Part shown: positions 49,058-58,638 of the stretch, piece after piece | Position numbering within the stretch: position 1 is the first letter of the stretch | Layout: each line of letters starts with the position of its first letter | Source of the DNA: Pseudomonas pharyngis | GTDB lineage: Bacteria > Pseudomonadota > Gammaproteobacteria > Pseudomonadales > Pseudomonadaceae | Direction of reading: 5' to 3' | Length of the DNA stretch: 64,000 nt | Assembly (NCBI RefSeq): GCF_021602345.1 | Contig: NZ_BQID01000002.1 | Location: 248,001 to 312,000 of the forward strand | The notes under the pieces: generated by a model | Told to the model about the DNA's origin: nothing | Seen by the model: the letters and a program-made list of their open reading frames with translations, nothing else | The model's database searches: none | Translations under genes and position numbers: made by a program

Positions 49058-49966
49058 ATGACGACGTGCAATCCGCTTCAGGTTCAAGCGTTCAACACAG
49101 CCGATGTCACCGAACAAATCCGCGCCACGCCGGGTTGGGTGCAGCATTACCAGCAGATGTCGCCAGGGCATTTCGCCGGGCAGATCCGCTATCTGGATTT
49201 GCAGGGTGTGGAGGTTTACGAAGAACAGATGAACACCCGGGTCGAGCAGAATTTCAGCGCGCCGCAAGGGGCGCTGGCGTTCTGTTTCGATCGCAGCGAC
49301 AACGCGCTCTATCTGCTCAATGAAGAGAGCCGCAACATCTGGATCACCCCGGAGAACTACCAGGAAATCGCCGTGGTGTTCGGCCCGGAATTCGTCCAGC
49401 GCAACGGACTGGACGTGGCCAGGCTGGAAGGTCTGTTCATGGCGCCGCTCAATGGCGCGCAGAATGGATTGTTCAGCCGCTGGTTAAGCTCGACTCTCAC
49501 GAAGTTGTCGCAAGCCCTTGATCTGCCGAGTAAAGAGGCACTGACTCAGCAGCTATTGGAGGATTGCCTGTTCATCCTCGACAACGCGAGCGTGTGTCTG
49601 GATGGCGGCGGTTTGCAGCGTCGCGCCGAGGAGCGAATCACCCTCAAACGCGTGGGCGAGTGGGCGGCGGATTCGCCGGAAGAAACCCTCAATCTGCTGG
49701 AATTATCGCGGGTCGCCGGGGTTTCCCTGCGCCAGTTGCAGCAGACCTTCAAGGCCTATACGGGGATGTCGCCAAGCCAATGGCTGCGTTTGCGCAGGCT
49801 CAACAGTGCGCGGCGCGAATTGCTCAAGCGTTCGCCCGCGGAGACCACCGTGGCGGAAGTGGCGATGAATTGGTCGTTCTGGCATTTAGGCCGTTTTTCA
49901 AGCAGTTATCGAGCATTGTTCAAGGAGTTACCGAGCGAGACGTTGAAGCGTTCATCGTCCTTGTGA
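49058..49966 (+). CDS. AraC-family transcriptional regulator
   Basis: A 302-residue regulator. The C-terminal double helix-turn-helix domain (about 200-300) includes LLELSRVAGVSLRQLQQTFKA and FWHLGRFSSSYRALFKELPSE. The N-terminal part is a sensing domain with a GFDR-like FCFDRSD segment. AAGG lies about 7 bases before the ATG. It is divergent from the synthetase/binding-protein/oxidase genes and probably activates them in response to an amine. A strong terminator follows. Confidence 0.9.
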   Translation: MTTCNPLQVQAFNTADVTEQIRATPGWVQHYQQMSPGHFAGQIRYLDLQGVEVYEEQMNTRVEQNFSAPQGALAFCFDRSDNALYLLNEESRNIWITPENYQEIAVVFGPEFVQRNGLDVARLEGLFMAPLNGAQNGLFSRWLSSTLTKLSQALDLPSKEALTQQLLEDCLFILDNASVCLDGGGLQRRAEERITLKRVGEWAADSPEETLNLLELSRVAGVSLRQLQQTFKAYTGMSPSQWLRLRRLNSARRELLKRSPAETTVAEVAMNWSFWHLGRFSSSYRALFKELPSETLKRSSSL

Positions 49967-49987
49967 CGGGCGCTCTGCGCCACAAAC

Positions 49988-50038
49988 AAAAAAGGCGGGA
50001 GAGGTTTCGGTATTCACCGAAGCCTCTCCCGCCTTTTT
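49988..50038. terminator. Strong bidirectional terminator
   Basis: A long stem (GGCGGGAGAGG with CCTCTCCCGCC, extended inside by TTCGGT/ACCGAA) with an A-run before it and a T-run after it. It works for both strands, serving the convergent AraC gene and the acyltransferase at the end of the exopolysaccharide operon. Confidence 0.92.
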
Positions 50039-50074
50039 CATCTGCCGATATTGCCAAGCCTGTTGCGTTACCGG

Positions 50075-51124
50075 CTAACCAACTCTGAGACGCTTGAAGG
50101 AGGACGAAAGGGATCTTTTCATCAGTCTGGCCATCGGGGTTTCTATTTCCTTATGGATGACATGGGACGCACCTATCATCAAAGCGATGGTGCCCCAGAG
50201 CAGCACGTGTGGATTGATAGTCGGATAAGCGATGTTGAAGATCATGAAGCCGATCATTTGATGCAGCAGGTAAAGCGGGTAAGTCAGTGCGCCCAATGCT
50301 GTCCAGTCGAACTTCCCCACGGCTGACGTCTTATGCGTCGCGATAAAAAGGAAGGTCATGAAAAACAGGGCAATGACACCGCAGATGATCAAGGAGTCGT
50401 ATTCGGTCGAATATTTCAGTTCAATCGACTCGGCCCACTTGATCGCGTTGAAGCTGGCCAATGCCTGCGCGGCTGCCAGCAGGGAAATACGGGATTTGGT
50501 AAAACCCTTGTCCCAGATGATGTAGAACGTGGCGCCAGCGATGAAATAGGCCGCGTAGTCGGTGATCAAGACCGAGCGCAGTTTTTCGAAAGCAAAGACT
50601 TCCGCTGCGGCCGAGATCAGCAGCCAGAGTACGAGGAAGGTTTCTATTTTCTCTATCTTCTTGAAAGCCAGCAGGACGGCGATCATCAGGTAGAACTTTA
50701 TTTCGACGAACAGAGACCAGTAGACCCCGTCTATGGGGGGCACACCGAGCAGGTCGCCCAGAAAGGTCAGGTTGATCACGTACTGATAAAAATCGGCCGA
50801 AAATCGTGGCTGCCCGATGGCCAGCGTGATGAGAAACGTGATCGTGCAACACACCCAGAACGCCGGGCAGAGACGAATGACGCGGGAAATGAAGAACACC
50901 TTGAGGTTGTTGCTCGAAGCCGTCATCAGGATCACGAATCCGCTGATCATGAAAAACAGTTCAACGCCCAGATAACCGTATTTGGCAACGTCAGCCAAAA
51001 GTGGATAGGGCATGACCGACATCTCACCCCTCGCATAGCCGCGAAACGCATAGTGAAAGATCACCACCGCGAACGCCGCAAGAAAGCGCAGCAAATCCAG
51101 TTCTGTCAGCCGTCTGTCGTTCAT
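50075..51124 (-). CDS. Acyltransferase family 3 (OafA-like), exopolysaccharide O-acylation
   Basis: A 349-residue membrane acyltransferase with about ten helices. The family motif FLAAFAVVIFHY, with its conserved His, lies in the first helix, and VYWSLFVEIKFYL follows later. It moves an acetyl or similar group onto a sugar. The ATG at 51124 (MNDRRLTELDLLRF) has GGAG 9 bases upstream; ATG at 51130 or 51223 are alternatives. It is the last gene of the exopolysaccharide operon, 126 bp after the GH16 gene. Confidence 0.88.
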   Translation of the reverse strand: MNDRRLTELDLLRFLAAFAVVIFHYAFRGYARGEMSVMPYPLLADVAKYGYLGVELFFMISGFVILMTASSNNLKVFFISRVIRLCPAFWVCCTITFLITLAIGQPRFSADFYQYVINLTFLGDLLGVPPIDGVYWSLFVEIKFYLMIAVLLAFKKIEKIETFLVLWLLISAAAEVFAFEKLRSVLITDYAAYFIAGATFYIIWDKGFTKSRISLLAAAQALASFNAIKWAESIELKYSTEYDSLIICGVIALFFMTFLFIATHKTSAVGKFDWTALGALTYPLYLLHQMIGFMIFNIAYPTINPHVLLWGTIALMIGASHVIHKEIETPMARLMKRSLSSSFKRLRVG

Positions 51125-51250
51125 GTGCATGCGCTCCGGGGTTTTAGCGCGGATTGAAAACTGACGACTGTGCCGAGTGAAAATCGACTCAAGGCGAAAG
51201 CTATGACGGTTGGGGCGGCTCATCGTCTGGCCCCAGGCTTGGTGTGAGGG

Positions 51251-52729
51251 TCAAGGATTGCGTTGCCACATGCGGATGTAATCGACTTCAAAAGTGGAGG
51301 GCAGGTCAGCATCGTCGACCACGCCGAACCATTTCCACATGGCCTCGCTGTCGAAGACGATCTGCATGGGGAAAAAGAAATAATGGTTCTTCGATTCTCT
51401 GACCAGCACACCATCGACGTACCAGCGCAGGGTATCGGGCTGCCAGTCGAAGCCGTAGACATGAAAGTCGCCGGCCAGCCGCCAGGGACTGGTCCAGGTG
51501 CTGCCGTTGGCGATATGTTCGGTGCTGTGCGGCGTGGCCCAGAGGTGGGCGTTCATGTTGTAGGCGCGGTCTGAAAGCGCATTTTTGGTCTTGCCGCCGA
51601 TTTCAAAGATGTCGATTTCGGTGGCGTTGTCAGTCATGCCCGTCCAGGCCAGCCAGAAGGCGCTGGACGCTGCGGAATTCATGGGTTTGGCCCGCGCTTC
51701 GTAGTACCCGTAGAAGCCGCGTTCAAGGGTACGCACCATGGCTGAGGTGTAGTCCTTGAAGCCGAGCTCGACGTACTTTTGTGGCAAGGTTTCCTTGCGA
51801 AAGACAATGTTCAGGTTGCCATTGCCGACGCTGGCGTTGCGCTCGGTGAACAACGCCGGCTTGCGGCCCAGCGACTCATTCCCGACGGCATTGTTGACGT
51901 GCCAGCGTGTGCGGTCGAGGGTGGTGCCATCGAACTCGTCGGACAGCGTCGTGTTGAGCACCCATTGCCCGGCATTGGCCTGATCGGACAAGGGCAGTTG
52001 GGCGTTGATGCGCGTCGGCAATGTCCCCAATGGGCCGACGCGGGTCCAGGTGTCGGCATGCGTGGGGATGGCCACGGACCATTTGTCTGCCAGGTATTGA
52101 AAGGCGCGCTGGCGCTCGGCGAGCGAGGCGAATGGACGGTCATATACCAGCACTTCGGCGATGTCGCCGCGAAAGTTTTCCGAGTGACCGACGGCATTGC
52201 GCCCGACCCCGTAGGGGCCGATCGGCACGTCGTGCAGTTCCAGCACGGAAACCGTCGGCTCGTACTCCCCGGTTTGCGCCAGGCTGACCGCGAAATTCGG
52301 CAGCACGTTGTCGTTGCTGGCGGCCTGCGGGCGTGAACTGAACAACCGTTGCCAGGGATCGACTCCGGCCTGTTCCGGCAACCGCCGGGACACGATCAGT
52401 ACGGTCACAGATCCTTTAGCCGTGCGCAGGGCCCGGCCGAGTAATCCCGAATTGCCGTCGAAGCGCACCACCGCATGGCCATTGAGGCTGTTTCCTGTCC
52501 ACTGTGGCGTTGAGGTGGCGTCAGCGACCGTCGCGTCATTGGCCTTGCCGGATTTGTCGCTCCAGCGCTGGAGCCGGTTCTGCGCATCCAGGGTCATCGC
52601 GGATGAGTCGGCCGCGTCCAGCCACAACACGAGGCCGGTGGTCGGTACAGGCGCTGGCGCCTGCGCGGCGTTGCTTGCCAGCGCAACCGAAAACAGCACG
52701 ACCAGCAGACATTCCTTGAGCATCGGCAT
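51251..52729 (-). CDS. Secreted LamG-like plus GH16 glycoside hydrolase
   Basis: A 492-residue exported protein. The signal peptide covers about residues 1-23 (LLVVLFSVALASNA). A LamG/concanavalin-like domain lies at about 30-220 (GLVLWLDAADS, FRGDIAEVLVYDRPF). A family-16 glycoside hydrolase domain follows at about 255-492. The GH16 catalytic motif is E371-I-D373-I-F-E376, intact. GH16 enzymes cut beta-1,3 or beta-1,4 glucan or galactan chains. Inside an exopolysaccharide operon it probably trims or releases the polymer. The ATG at 52729 overlaps the galE stop (TGATG); ATG at 52723 is also possible. Confidence 0.88.
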   Translation of the reverse strand: MPMLKECLLVVLFSVALASNAAQAPAPVPTTGLVLWLDAADSSAMTLDAQNRLQRWSDKSGKANDATVADATSTPQWTGNSLNGHAVVRFDGNSGLLGRALRTAKGSVTVLIVSRRLPEQAGVDPWQRLFSSRPQAASNDNVLPNFAVSLAQTGEYEPTVSVLELHDVPIGPYGVGRNAVGHSENFRGDIAEVLVYDRPFASLAERQRAFQYLADKWSVAIPTHADTWTRVGPLGTLPTRINAQLPLSDQANAGQWVLNTTLSDEFDGTTLDRTRWHVNNAVGNESLGRKPALFTERNASVGNGNLNIVFRKETLPQKYVELGFKDYTSAMVRTLERGFYGYYEARAKPMNSAASSAFWLAWTGMTDNATEIDIFEIGGKTKNALSDRAYNMNAHLWATPHSTEHIANGSTWTSPWRLAGDFHVYGFDWQPDTLRWYVDGVLVRESKNHYFFFPMQIVFDSEAMWKWFGVVDDADLPSTFEVDYIRMWQRNP

Positions 52730-53784
52730 CACTTCACCGCAACGGGTGCCGGAATCTTGAATGACGATTGATACCCCTGCGGATTGCACGACTGCCAGCG
52801 CCAGCTATCGGTGATCATCTGTTCCAGGCCGCGTTGCGCGCTCCAGCCCAGTTCGCGTCCCGCCTTGGCCGGATCGGCCCAGCACTTGGCGATGTCGCCG
52901 AGACGTCGAGGGGCGAAGCGGTAGGGAATGCTGATGCCGGTGATGTCCTCGAAACTGTGGATGATCTGCAGCACGCTGTAGCCGACGCCCGTGCCGAGGT
53001 TCCAGAAGTGAATGCCATTGTCGTGCTGCAGCACTTGCAGGGCCTTGAGGTGACCGATGGCCAGGTCGACCACATGGATGTAGTCGCGCACGCAGGTCCC
53101 GTCCACGGTGGGATAGTCGCTGCCGTACACCGTGAGTTCGGGTATCCGGCCTATGGCGACCTGGGTCAGGCACGGCAACAGGTTGTTGGGGCGGCCGCTC
53201 GGGTCTTCGCCGATCATTCCGCTTTCGTGGGCGCCGATCGGGTTGAAGTAACGCAACAATCCAATGCTCCAGCGCGGATCGGAGTTGCACAGATCCGTCA
53301 GTAACTCTTCGATCATCAGCTTGGTGCGGCCATAGGGATTGACCGGTTTGCCGGTGCCGAAATCTTCGGCAATCGGCGTGCACGTCGGCTCCCCGTACAC
53401 CGTGGCTGACGAGCTGAACACCAGCCGGAATACGTTATTGCGGGCCATCGCCTGACACAGGCCAAGCGTGCCGGCAACGTTGTTGACGTAGTAGTCCAGC
53501 GGCTTGCGCACGCTTTCTTCGACGGATTTGAGACTGGCAAAGTGCACGACGGCGTCGATGTCGTACCGGCTGAAGATATCGTCGAGCAGGGCCGGGTCGC
53601 GAATATCGCCCTTGATGAAGTCGACGCGGGTCAGGGTCAGTTGCTCAAGGCGCCGGATGCACTCTCGACAGCTGTTGCACAGGTTGTCGAGCACCAGCAC
53701 CTTGTGGCCGGCGTTAATGAGGGCCAGAGCCGTATGCGAGCCGATGTAGCCGGCTCCGCCAGTAATCAAGGTGGTTTTGCGCAT
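52729..53784 (-). CDS. galE: UDP-glucose 4-epimerase
   Basis: A 351-residue extended SDR. The NAD-binding motif GGAGYIGSH is at the N-terminus and the catalytic Tyr-Lys pair is in NPYGRTKLM. It interconverts UDP-glucose and UDP-galactose, so galactose is a likely component of the exopolysaccharide. AAGG lies about 9 bases before the ATG. It lies between the flippase and GH16 genes. Confidence 0.95.
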   Translation of the reverse strand: MRKTTLITGGAGYIGSHTALALINAGHKVLVLDNLCNSCRECIRRLEQLTLTRVDFIKGDIRDPALLDDIFSRYDIDAVVHFASLKSVEESVRKPLDYYVNNVAGTLGLCQAMARNNVFRLVFSSSATVYGEPTCTPIAEDFGTGKPVNPYGRTKLMIEELLTDLCNSDPRWSIGLLRYFNPIGAHESGMIGEDPSGRPNNLLPCLTQVAIGRIPELTVYGSDYPTVDGTCVRDYIHVVDLAIGHLKALQVLQHDNGIHFWNLGTGVGYSVLQIIHSFEDITGISIPYRFAPRRLGDIAKCWADPAKAGRELGWSAQRGLEQMITDSWRWQSCNPQGYQSSFKIPAPVAVK

Positions 53785-53813
53785 GGTGAGGCCTTCCTGT
53801 CTCAGGGCTGAAC

Positions 53814-55232
53814 TCAGCGGGAGGTGAAAACCGATTTGAATTCCTGTGGCCAGTGCGGGTGCAGGGCGCTGTAACCCACGGCATAACTCAGTGCGCCGAG
53901 CACGACGCTGCCGATCAAATGCAGGTAACCCTGAAGACCCAGCTGCGGTAGCACCAGCAGCACGGTTGCAGCCATGACCAGGGAGGCGATCACGCTGCGG
54001 TAACTGGCTTCGAAAAAGCCGCGCCAGCTGTAACCGATCGCCGTGTTCAGGCCGCGGATTTGCAACGGCGTGATGACCAGCATGCGCGCCAGCAGAGCGA
54101 CGGCTGCAGCCATGCCGCCGTACAGGTTGCCGAGGGCGTAGACCAGCGCCAGGGCCAGCGCGGTGGTCAGCACTTCAGCCTTGATCGTGAGGTGGCTGCG
54201 GTTGACCGCCACCAGTGCGGTGGTGGCGTACATGGCGCTGTTGCCGATGGCGGCGGTGCAGGCCAGCACTTGCAGCAGCGGGATGGCCTCTGCCCATTTG
54301 GCGCCGAAGATCAACAGGATCAGGTCGCTTGCCGTAAGTGCGAGTCCGATGAACAGGGGCGTCAACAGAAAGCCGCTGACGGCGGTTGAGTCGCCAACGA
54401 TCCCGATCAATCGCTTGGGTTCTGCGCTGCGCCGGGAGAACGCCGGCAGCGCGTAGCTCAGCAAGCCGTTGTAGATCGCGGTGCGTGGCAGTTCGATGAT
54501 GCGCATCGCCATGTTGAACATGCCGACAGCGTTCGCCCCGGCGGTGATGCCCAGCACCACGTTGACCCCGCGCTGCAAGGTTTGCGAGCTCAGCGCGTTG
54601 ATGGCCACCGGTGCGCCTGACCTCAACAATTCACGCAGGATCGGACCGTCGATGTAAAAAGGGATGCGTCGCGGGTCGGCGCGCATCAACACAATGATCG
54701 ACACCAGTTCCATGATCAGCGCCTGGGCAATGACCGCCCACGCACCCAGTCCCCAAAGCGCAACGGCAATGCCACCGACTCCACCCGCCACTTTGCCCAG
54801 CAACGTGCGCGACGCCAGCATCTTGAAGTTACCGCTGCGGCGCATCTGCGCCACATAGACCCGCGCCATCATGGTGAACAGGATCTTTATCGAGGCTATC
54901 GCCGTCATCCATTGCAGCACCGGGTCGGGGGTGTACAGCATGACCGCGCCCGAAATGACGCCAATGCTCGCCAGACTGACCAGCACCGCCGCCCAGTAGG
55001 CGGTGCTGATGTGCTTGTCTTCCAGTCGCTCAAGCCGGACCAGCGGGTCTTCGAGCACCGACGAGTACACCAGACCGATCAACTCGACGATGGCGATGAT
55101 TACCGTGCCCACACCCAGCTCGGCAGGCGACAGCAGCCTGGCGTAGGCGACAAAGGTAATCATCGACAACAGGATCAGGCCGAATTTCTCGGTGAAGATC
55201 CAGGTCAATGTCGTCAGACGGTGGTTGGCCAT
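53814..55232 (-). CDS. Polysaccharide flippase (Wzx-like, MOP superfamily)
   Basis: A 472-residue, roughly fourteen-helix protein of the polysaccharide-exporter branch of the MOP superfamily. It would flip the undecaprenyl-linked repeat unit to the periplasm for polymerisation. The start MANHRLTTL at 55232 is chosen because it fits the helix layout; the ribosome binding site is weak and the frame extends 22 codons upstream. Confidence 0.87.
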   Translation of the reverse strand: MANHRLTTLTWIFTEKFGLILLSMITFVAYARLLSPAELGVGTVIIAIVELIGLVYSSVLEDPLVRLERLEDKHISTAYWAAVLVSLASIGVISGAVMLYTPDPVLQWMTAIASIKILFTMMARVYVAQMRRSGNFKMLASRTLLGKVAGGVGGIAVALWGLGAWAVIAQALIMELVSIIVLMRADPRRIPFYIDGPILRELLRSGAPVAINALSSQTLQRGVNVVLGITAGANAVGMFNMAMRIIELPRTAIYNGLLSYALPAFSRRSAEPKRLIGIVGDSTAVSGFLLTPLFIGLALTASDLILLIFGAKWAEAIPLLQVLACTAAIGNSAMYATTALVAVNRSHLTIKAEVLTTALALALVYALGNLYGGMAAAVALLARMLVITPLQIRGLNTAIGYSWRGFFEASYRSVIASLVMAATVLLVLPQLGLQGYLHLIGSVVLGALSYAVGYSALHPHWPQEFKSVFTSR

Positions 55233-55245
55233 GGCGGATACCGGA

Positions 55246-56199
55246 TCAATGAGCCGTGGTTGAAGCCGTTGCCTTGCGCAAGGTTCTGGCGCGGGCATAC
55301 AGGTAGCGCAAGGTCGGTTTGCCGCTGGCGAAGATCAGGGCCTGCCAGGAGCAATCCAGCATTCGCCGGTATACGCCAAGGACCTGGTCATGCTCGCCAC
55401 GTCGGGAAAACGCCTCGAGAAAATCGGTGTGGTTGCCCAGCACGAAATCGATCCGCTGCTGCCGAGTCAGCTGCGCGCCGTAACGGGCGAGGTACACCTC
55501 GATGAAGCGGATTTTGTTCTGGTAGTACTTTTTCGGATTCGCGGTCATGTTGCCGCCATTGACCGTGCGCTCCAGCAGCACCTCCGGCACCGTGTGGATC
55601 TCCCAGTGTTCGGCGATCCGCGTCCACATGAAGCGGTCTTCGGAATAACGCAGGCTGGCGTCGAAGCCGCCGAGTTGCATGATCACGTCACGTTTGACCA
55701 GCGCGGTGGAAACGCCATTGACGACGTTGGCGTGGATGAAATCGTAGAAGTGCCGGCCGTTCTTCAACCGGTCGTCCAGTTGGCGCCTGCCATCGCTGTA
55801 GTTGACTTGCGCGTAGCAGTCGATCAGCCCCACAGGCCGGCCCTGTTGCGTGAGCTCGCCATACAGTGCCAGCTGTAACTCCAGCTTTCGCGGATGCCAT
55901 TGGTCATCGGCATCGAGCATCGCCACAAACGTCTCTTTAGAGTGGCGCATCCCATGGTTACGGGCACTGGCCTGGCCTTCGTTGGCTTGCTGCAACAGGG
56001 TCAGGCGAAACGGCGCGGTGAAGTCTCTGACCCGTTGTGGTCCGTCATCGGTGGACCCGTCGTCGATGACGATGACGTGATCGGGCAGTCGGGTTTGCCG
56101 GGCCAGGGAGGTCAGCGTCTGCTCGATGCTGTCGGCGCCGTTGTACATCGGAATGATGACGCACACTGAATCTGCTGAACGGGGAGCTTGGTTGGGCAC
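55246..56199 (-). CDS. Glycosyltransferase family 2
   Basis: A 317-residue GT-A transferase. IIPMYNGADSI opens the domain, IDDGSTDDGP holds the first aspartates and LDADDQWHP the DxD metal site. It adds one sugar of the repeat unit at the cytoplasmic face. The start is GTG at 56199 with GGAG 7 bases upstream. Confidence 0.9.
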   Translation of the reverse strand: MPNQAPRSADSVCVIIPMYNGADSIEQTLTSLARQTRLPDHVIVIDDGSTDDGPQRVRDFTAPFRLTLLQQANEGQASARNHGMRHSKETFVAMLDADDQWHPRKLELQLALYGELTQQGRPVGLIDCYAQVNYSDGRRQLDDRLKNGRHFYDFIHANVVNGVSTALVKRDVIMQLGGFDASLRYSEDRFMWTRIAEHWEIHTVPEVLLERTVNGGNMTANPKKYYQNKIRFIEVYLARYGAQLTRQQRIDFVLGNHTDFLEAFSRRGEHDQVLGVYRRMLDCSWQALIFASGKPTLRYLYARARTLRKATASTTAH

Positions 56200-56215
56200 G
56201 GTGATTCTCCTTGGG

Positions 56216-57529
56216 TTACGCGCGGGCGGAATCGCGCGGTAGTGCGCGGCCCGACGAACGCTGACGCAGCGCTGCCGGTGAGGATTCGGGGTAGGTCGCG
56301 TGGTGGTGCCGGAAGGTCAGGGCCAGGGTGCAGAACACCAGAAACTCGGCGGAGCGGTAGTTGGGGATCACGTACGCCACATAATTGGTGACGGCGAACA
56401 GACCGATGATGACCAGCGCACTGGCACGAAACCGGGCTGCCTGATTCGCCGTCACGGCGCGGTATTGCTTGAACAGTGCTTCACCGAACATCAACGCCAG
56501 CGCCGTCAGCTGAATGAGGCCACCATTGAGCAGGGTCTCCATGTAGCCGCTGTGGGCGTTGCCGATGTAACCCCAGCGGGTAATGAACGCATCGGCATCG
56601 GGACTTGCCCAGAAGGCGCCGAAGCCGTAGCCCTTGAGTAACTGGCTGTCGATGAAAGGCGCGAGCAGTTCCCAGATCAGGGTCCGATCGGTCAGTGACG
56701 GGTCGCGCCCGGCCATTTCCAGCAGCATCGCAAAGTTGCTGTACAGAAACAGACAGACCAGCAGGTAGAGCAGGGTGCATCCGAGGAACATCAGCTGCGA
56801 GCGATTGATGCCCAGGCGGATCATCGTGAGGAAGTACCAGTAGCTGATCGTGCCGGAAATGATCAGCGCTACACCGGTGGCTGACTGGGCAAGCAGGATC
56901 GCGACCAGCGAAAAAAATGAGCACAAGAGCGCCCAGCGATTGCGCTGCCGGATCATCGGCAGCAACAGCATGATGGCGATCGCATTGAGTCGGGCGCCGG
57001 CATTCTTTTCGGCGAAAACACCTTTGAATGCGCCGTCGCGAATGCCCCCGGAGAGAAACGCCACTTCAGGCATGACCACGGCGAGCAACAACCCGATCAA
57101 CGCCGCGATGCCGATAGCGCAGCCGAGCATGAAGGCGATTCTTTCAAGGGAGTAGTTATAGGCAATGAAGCCTGCAAAAAACACCACGCCGAGCAGGGCG
57201 ATAAACCGTTTGAGACTGAGCATCGGGTCGTGGGACCAGCCGATCGACGCGATGACACAGAGCAGGAACACCAGCAGAAAGAAGTTGCTGCGATAAAAGG
57301 TCTTGCTGAGGAATACCTTGTTGCGGATGAAAAAGAACAACGGCACCAGCAGCGTGATGAGGCCGCAGACCTGATTGGCGACATTGCCTTCGAGGTCTTT
57401 GTTGATATCGCCGAAGCTCGCGGCACTGCCCAGACCGAGGACAAAGGTAATCACCTGGATGTAGAACAGGATGCCGAACAGCGTGAAGGCGTCGCGCAGT
57501 GTCGAATAGCGGATCGTCAGTGGGCTCAT
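56216..57529 (-). CDS. O-antigen ligase/polymerase-like protein (Wzy)
   Basis: A 437-residue, ten- to twelve-helix membrane protein with a large periplasmic loop (MAGRDPSLTDRTLIWELL, then GYGFGAFW and NAHSGYMETLLNGG). The RT-LW and H-G-Y-E-L-NGG features are typical of the O-antigen ligase/Wzy family. In this cluster it is the only polymerase candidate. The ATG overlaps the upstream glycosyltransferase stop by ATGA. Confidence 0.87.
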   Translation of the reverse strand: MSPLTIRYSTLRDAFTLFGILFYIQVITFVLGLGSAASFGDINKDLEGNVANQVCGLITLLVPLFFFIRNKVFLSKTFYRSNFFLLVFLLCVIASIGWSHDPMLSLKRFIALLGVVFFAGFIAYNYSLERIAFMLGCAIGIAALIGLLLAVVMPEVAFLSGGIRDGAFKGVFAEKNAGARLNAIAIMLLLPMIRQRNRWALLCSFFSLVAILLAQSATGVALIISGTISYWYFLTMIRLGINRSQLMFLGCTLLYLLVCLFLYSNFAMLLEMAGRDPSLTDRTLIWELLAPFIDSQLLKGYGFGAFWASPDADAFITRWGYIGNAHSGYMETLLNGGLIQLTALALMFGEALFKQYRAVTANQAARFRASALVIIGLFAVTNYVAYVIPNYRSAEFLVFCTLALTFRHHHATYPESSPAALRQRSSGRALPRDSARA

Positions 57530-58638
57530 GATGACGGGTCTCCAACCAGTGCTTTGAGGTAGGTCTGCACTGCACTGGCACTCATGAATCGTGCGGCCGC
57601 ATCAAGGCGTGATTGAAGCTGCAGATCGCGCGGTATGGACAGTTGCTCGACGATGGCCTGTGCCAGGGCGATCGGATCTTCCACTGCGACCAGCGGGGCA
57701 ACCACGCCGCCGCCGAGAATCTCCTGAGGACCATGGGGGCAGCGGGTCGCCACCACCGGCGTGCCGGTGGATAACGCCTCGACCAGCGCGTTGGGGCTGC
57801 CCTCGAAACGCGACGACAGCACGAAGCAATCGGCTGCGGCTACTTCTGCCAGGGGATCATCGGCATAGCCCGGCAGATCGAAGCGCTCCGCCACCCCCAG
57901 CTGTTTCGCCTGTTCAAGCAGTTCGGCCCGGAGTGCGCCTTCGCCAAAAATGATCAGACGGGCATCGCGATCCGGCAGTGCGGCGAACGCTGTGATCAGC
58001 GTGTCGAAACCTTTTTGTGGCGCCAGACGCCCCACGGCGACGATCACCGTGCCGGACTTTTCCAGCAGCCAGCGGTGGCGGGGCGGTCCCGGTGTCTTCT
58101 CGCGAAAATCGTTGTCGAGCACCGGATTGTCGGCGATGGTCACGTCTTGGCGCCGGGCGAGGGTGGTATCGACCAGGTCCTGGGCGACACCGCGTGAAAC
58201 GCAGATCACCGGGTTGGGAATCAGCCTGTACAGCAGGGGCGCCACCCGATAAGCGATGCGCACCATCAAATCGGGATTCACGTGCCGGTCATGGGAAAAG
58301 GCATTGCGCTCGCTGACGTGCAGCCGGGCCAGCGTGCCGGACAGTGCCGCCGCGATGATCGCCACCACGTTGACGTGGGTGAGGGCTGCCAGCTGGGCGT
58401 CAAAGTGATTGTCACGCAGGAATCGCGTCAGTGCCGGCACCGCACGGACGCTGCGCGGGCTGTGCAATTCGACTTTTTTCACACGCGGATCGAGATGCGC
58501 TGCGTGAAGGCCACCGCCGGTGAGCATCAGCAATGTCACGTCATTGCCCGCATCCACCAGCGCTTTGGCCAGGCGCGCCATCATTTTTTCAGCACCGCCG
58601 GCGCTGAGGTCATGGAGGATGATCAGTAACTTTTTCAT
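57526..58638 (-). CDS. Glycosyltransferase family 4
   Basis: A 370-residue GT-B transferase. It has the N-terminal GGAEKMMARLA acceptor-side loop and the donor-side motifs VGRLAPQKGFDTLI and SSRFEGSPNALVEALSTGTPVV (E-x7-E). The ATG at 58638 overlaps the next upstream stop by ATGA. It builds part of the repeat unit; the sugar is unknown. Confidence 0.9.
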   Translation of the reverse strand: MKKLLIILHDLSAGGAEKMMARLAKALVDAGNDVTLLMLTGGGLHAAHLDPRVKKVELHSPRSVRAVPALTRFLRDNHFDAQLAALTHVNVVAIIAAALSGTLARLHVSERNAFSHDRHVNPDLMVRIAYRVAPLLYRLIPNPVICVSRGVAQDLVDTTLARRQDVTIADNPVLDNDFREKTPGPPRHRWLLEKSGTVIVAVGRLAPQKGFDTLITAFAALPDRDARLIIFGEGALRAELLEQAKQLGVAERFDLPGYADDPLAEVAAADCFVLSSRFEGSPNALVEALSTGTPVVATRCPHGPQEILGGGVVAPLVAVEDPIALAQAIVEQLSIPRDLQLQSRLDAAARFMSASAVQTYLKALVGDPSS

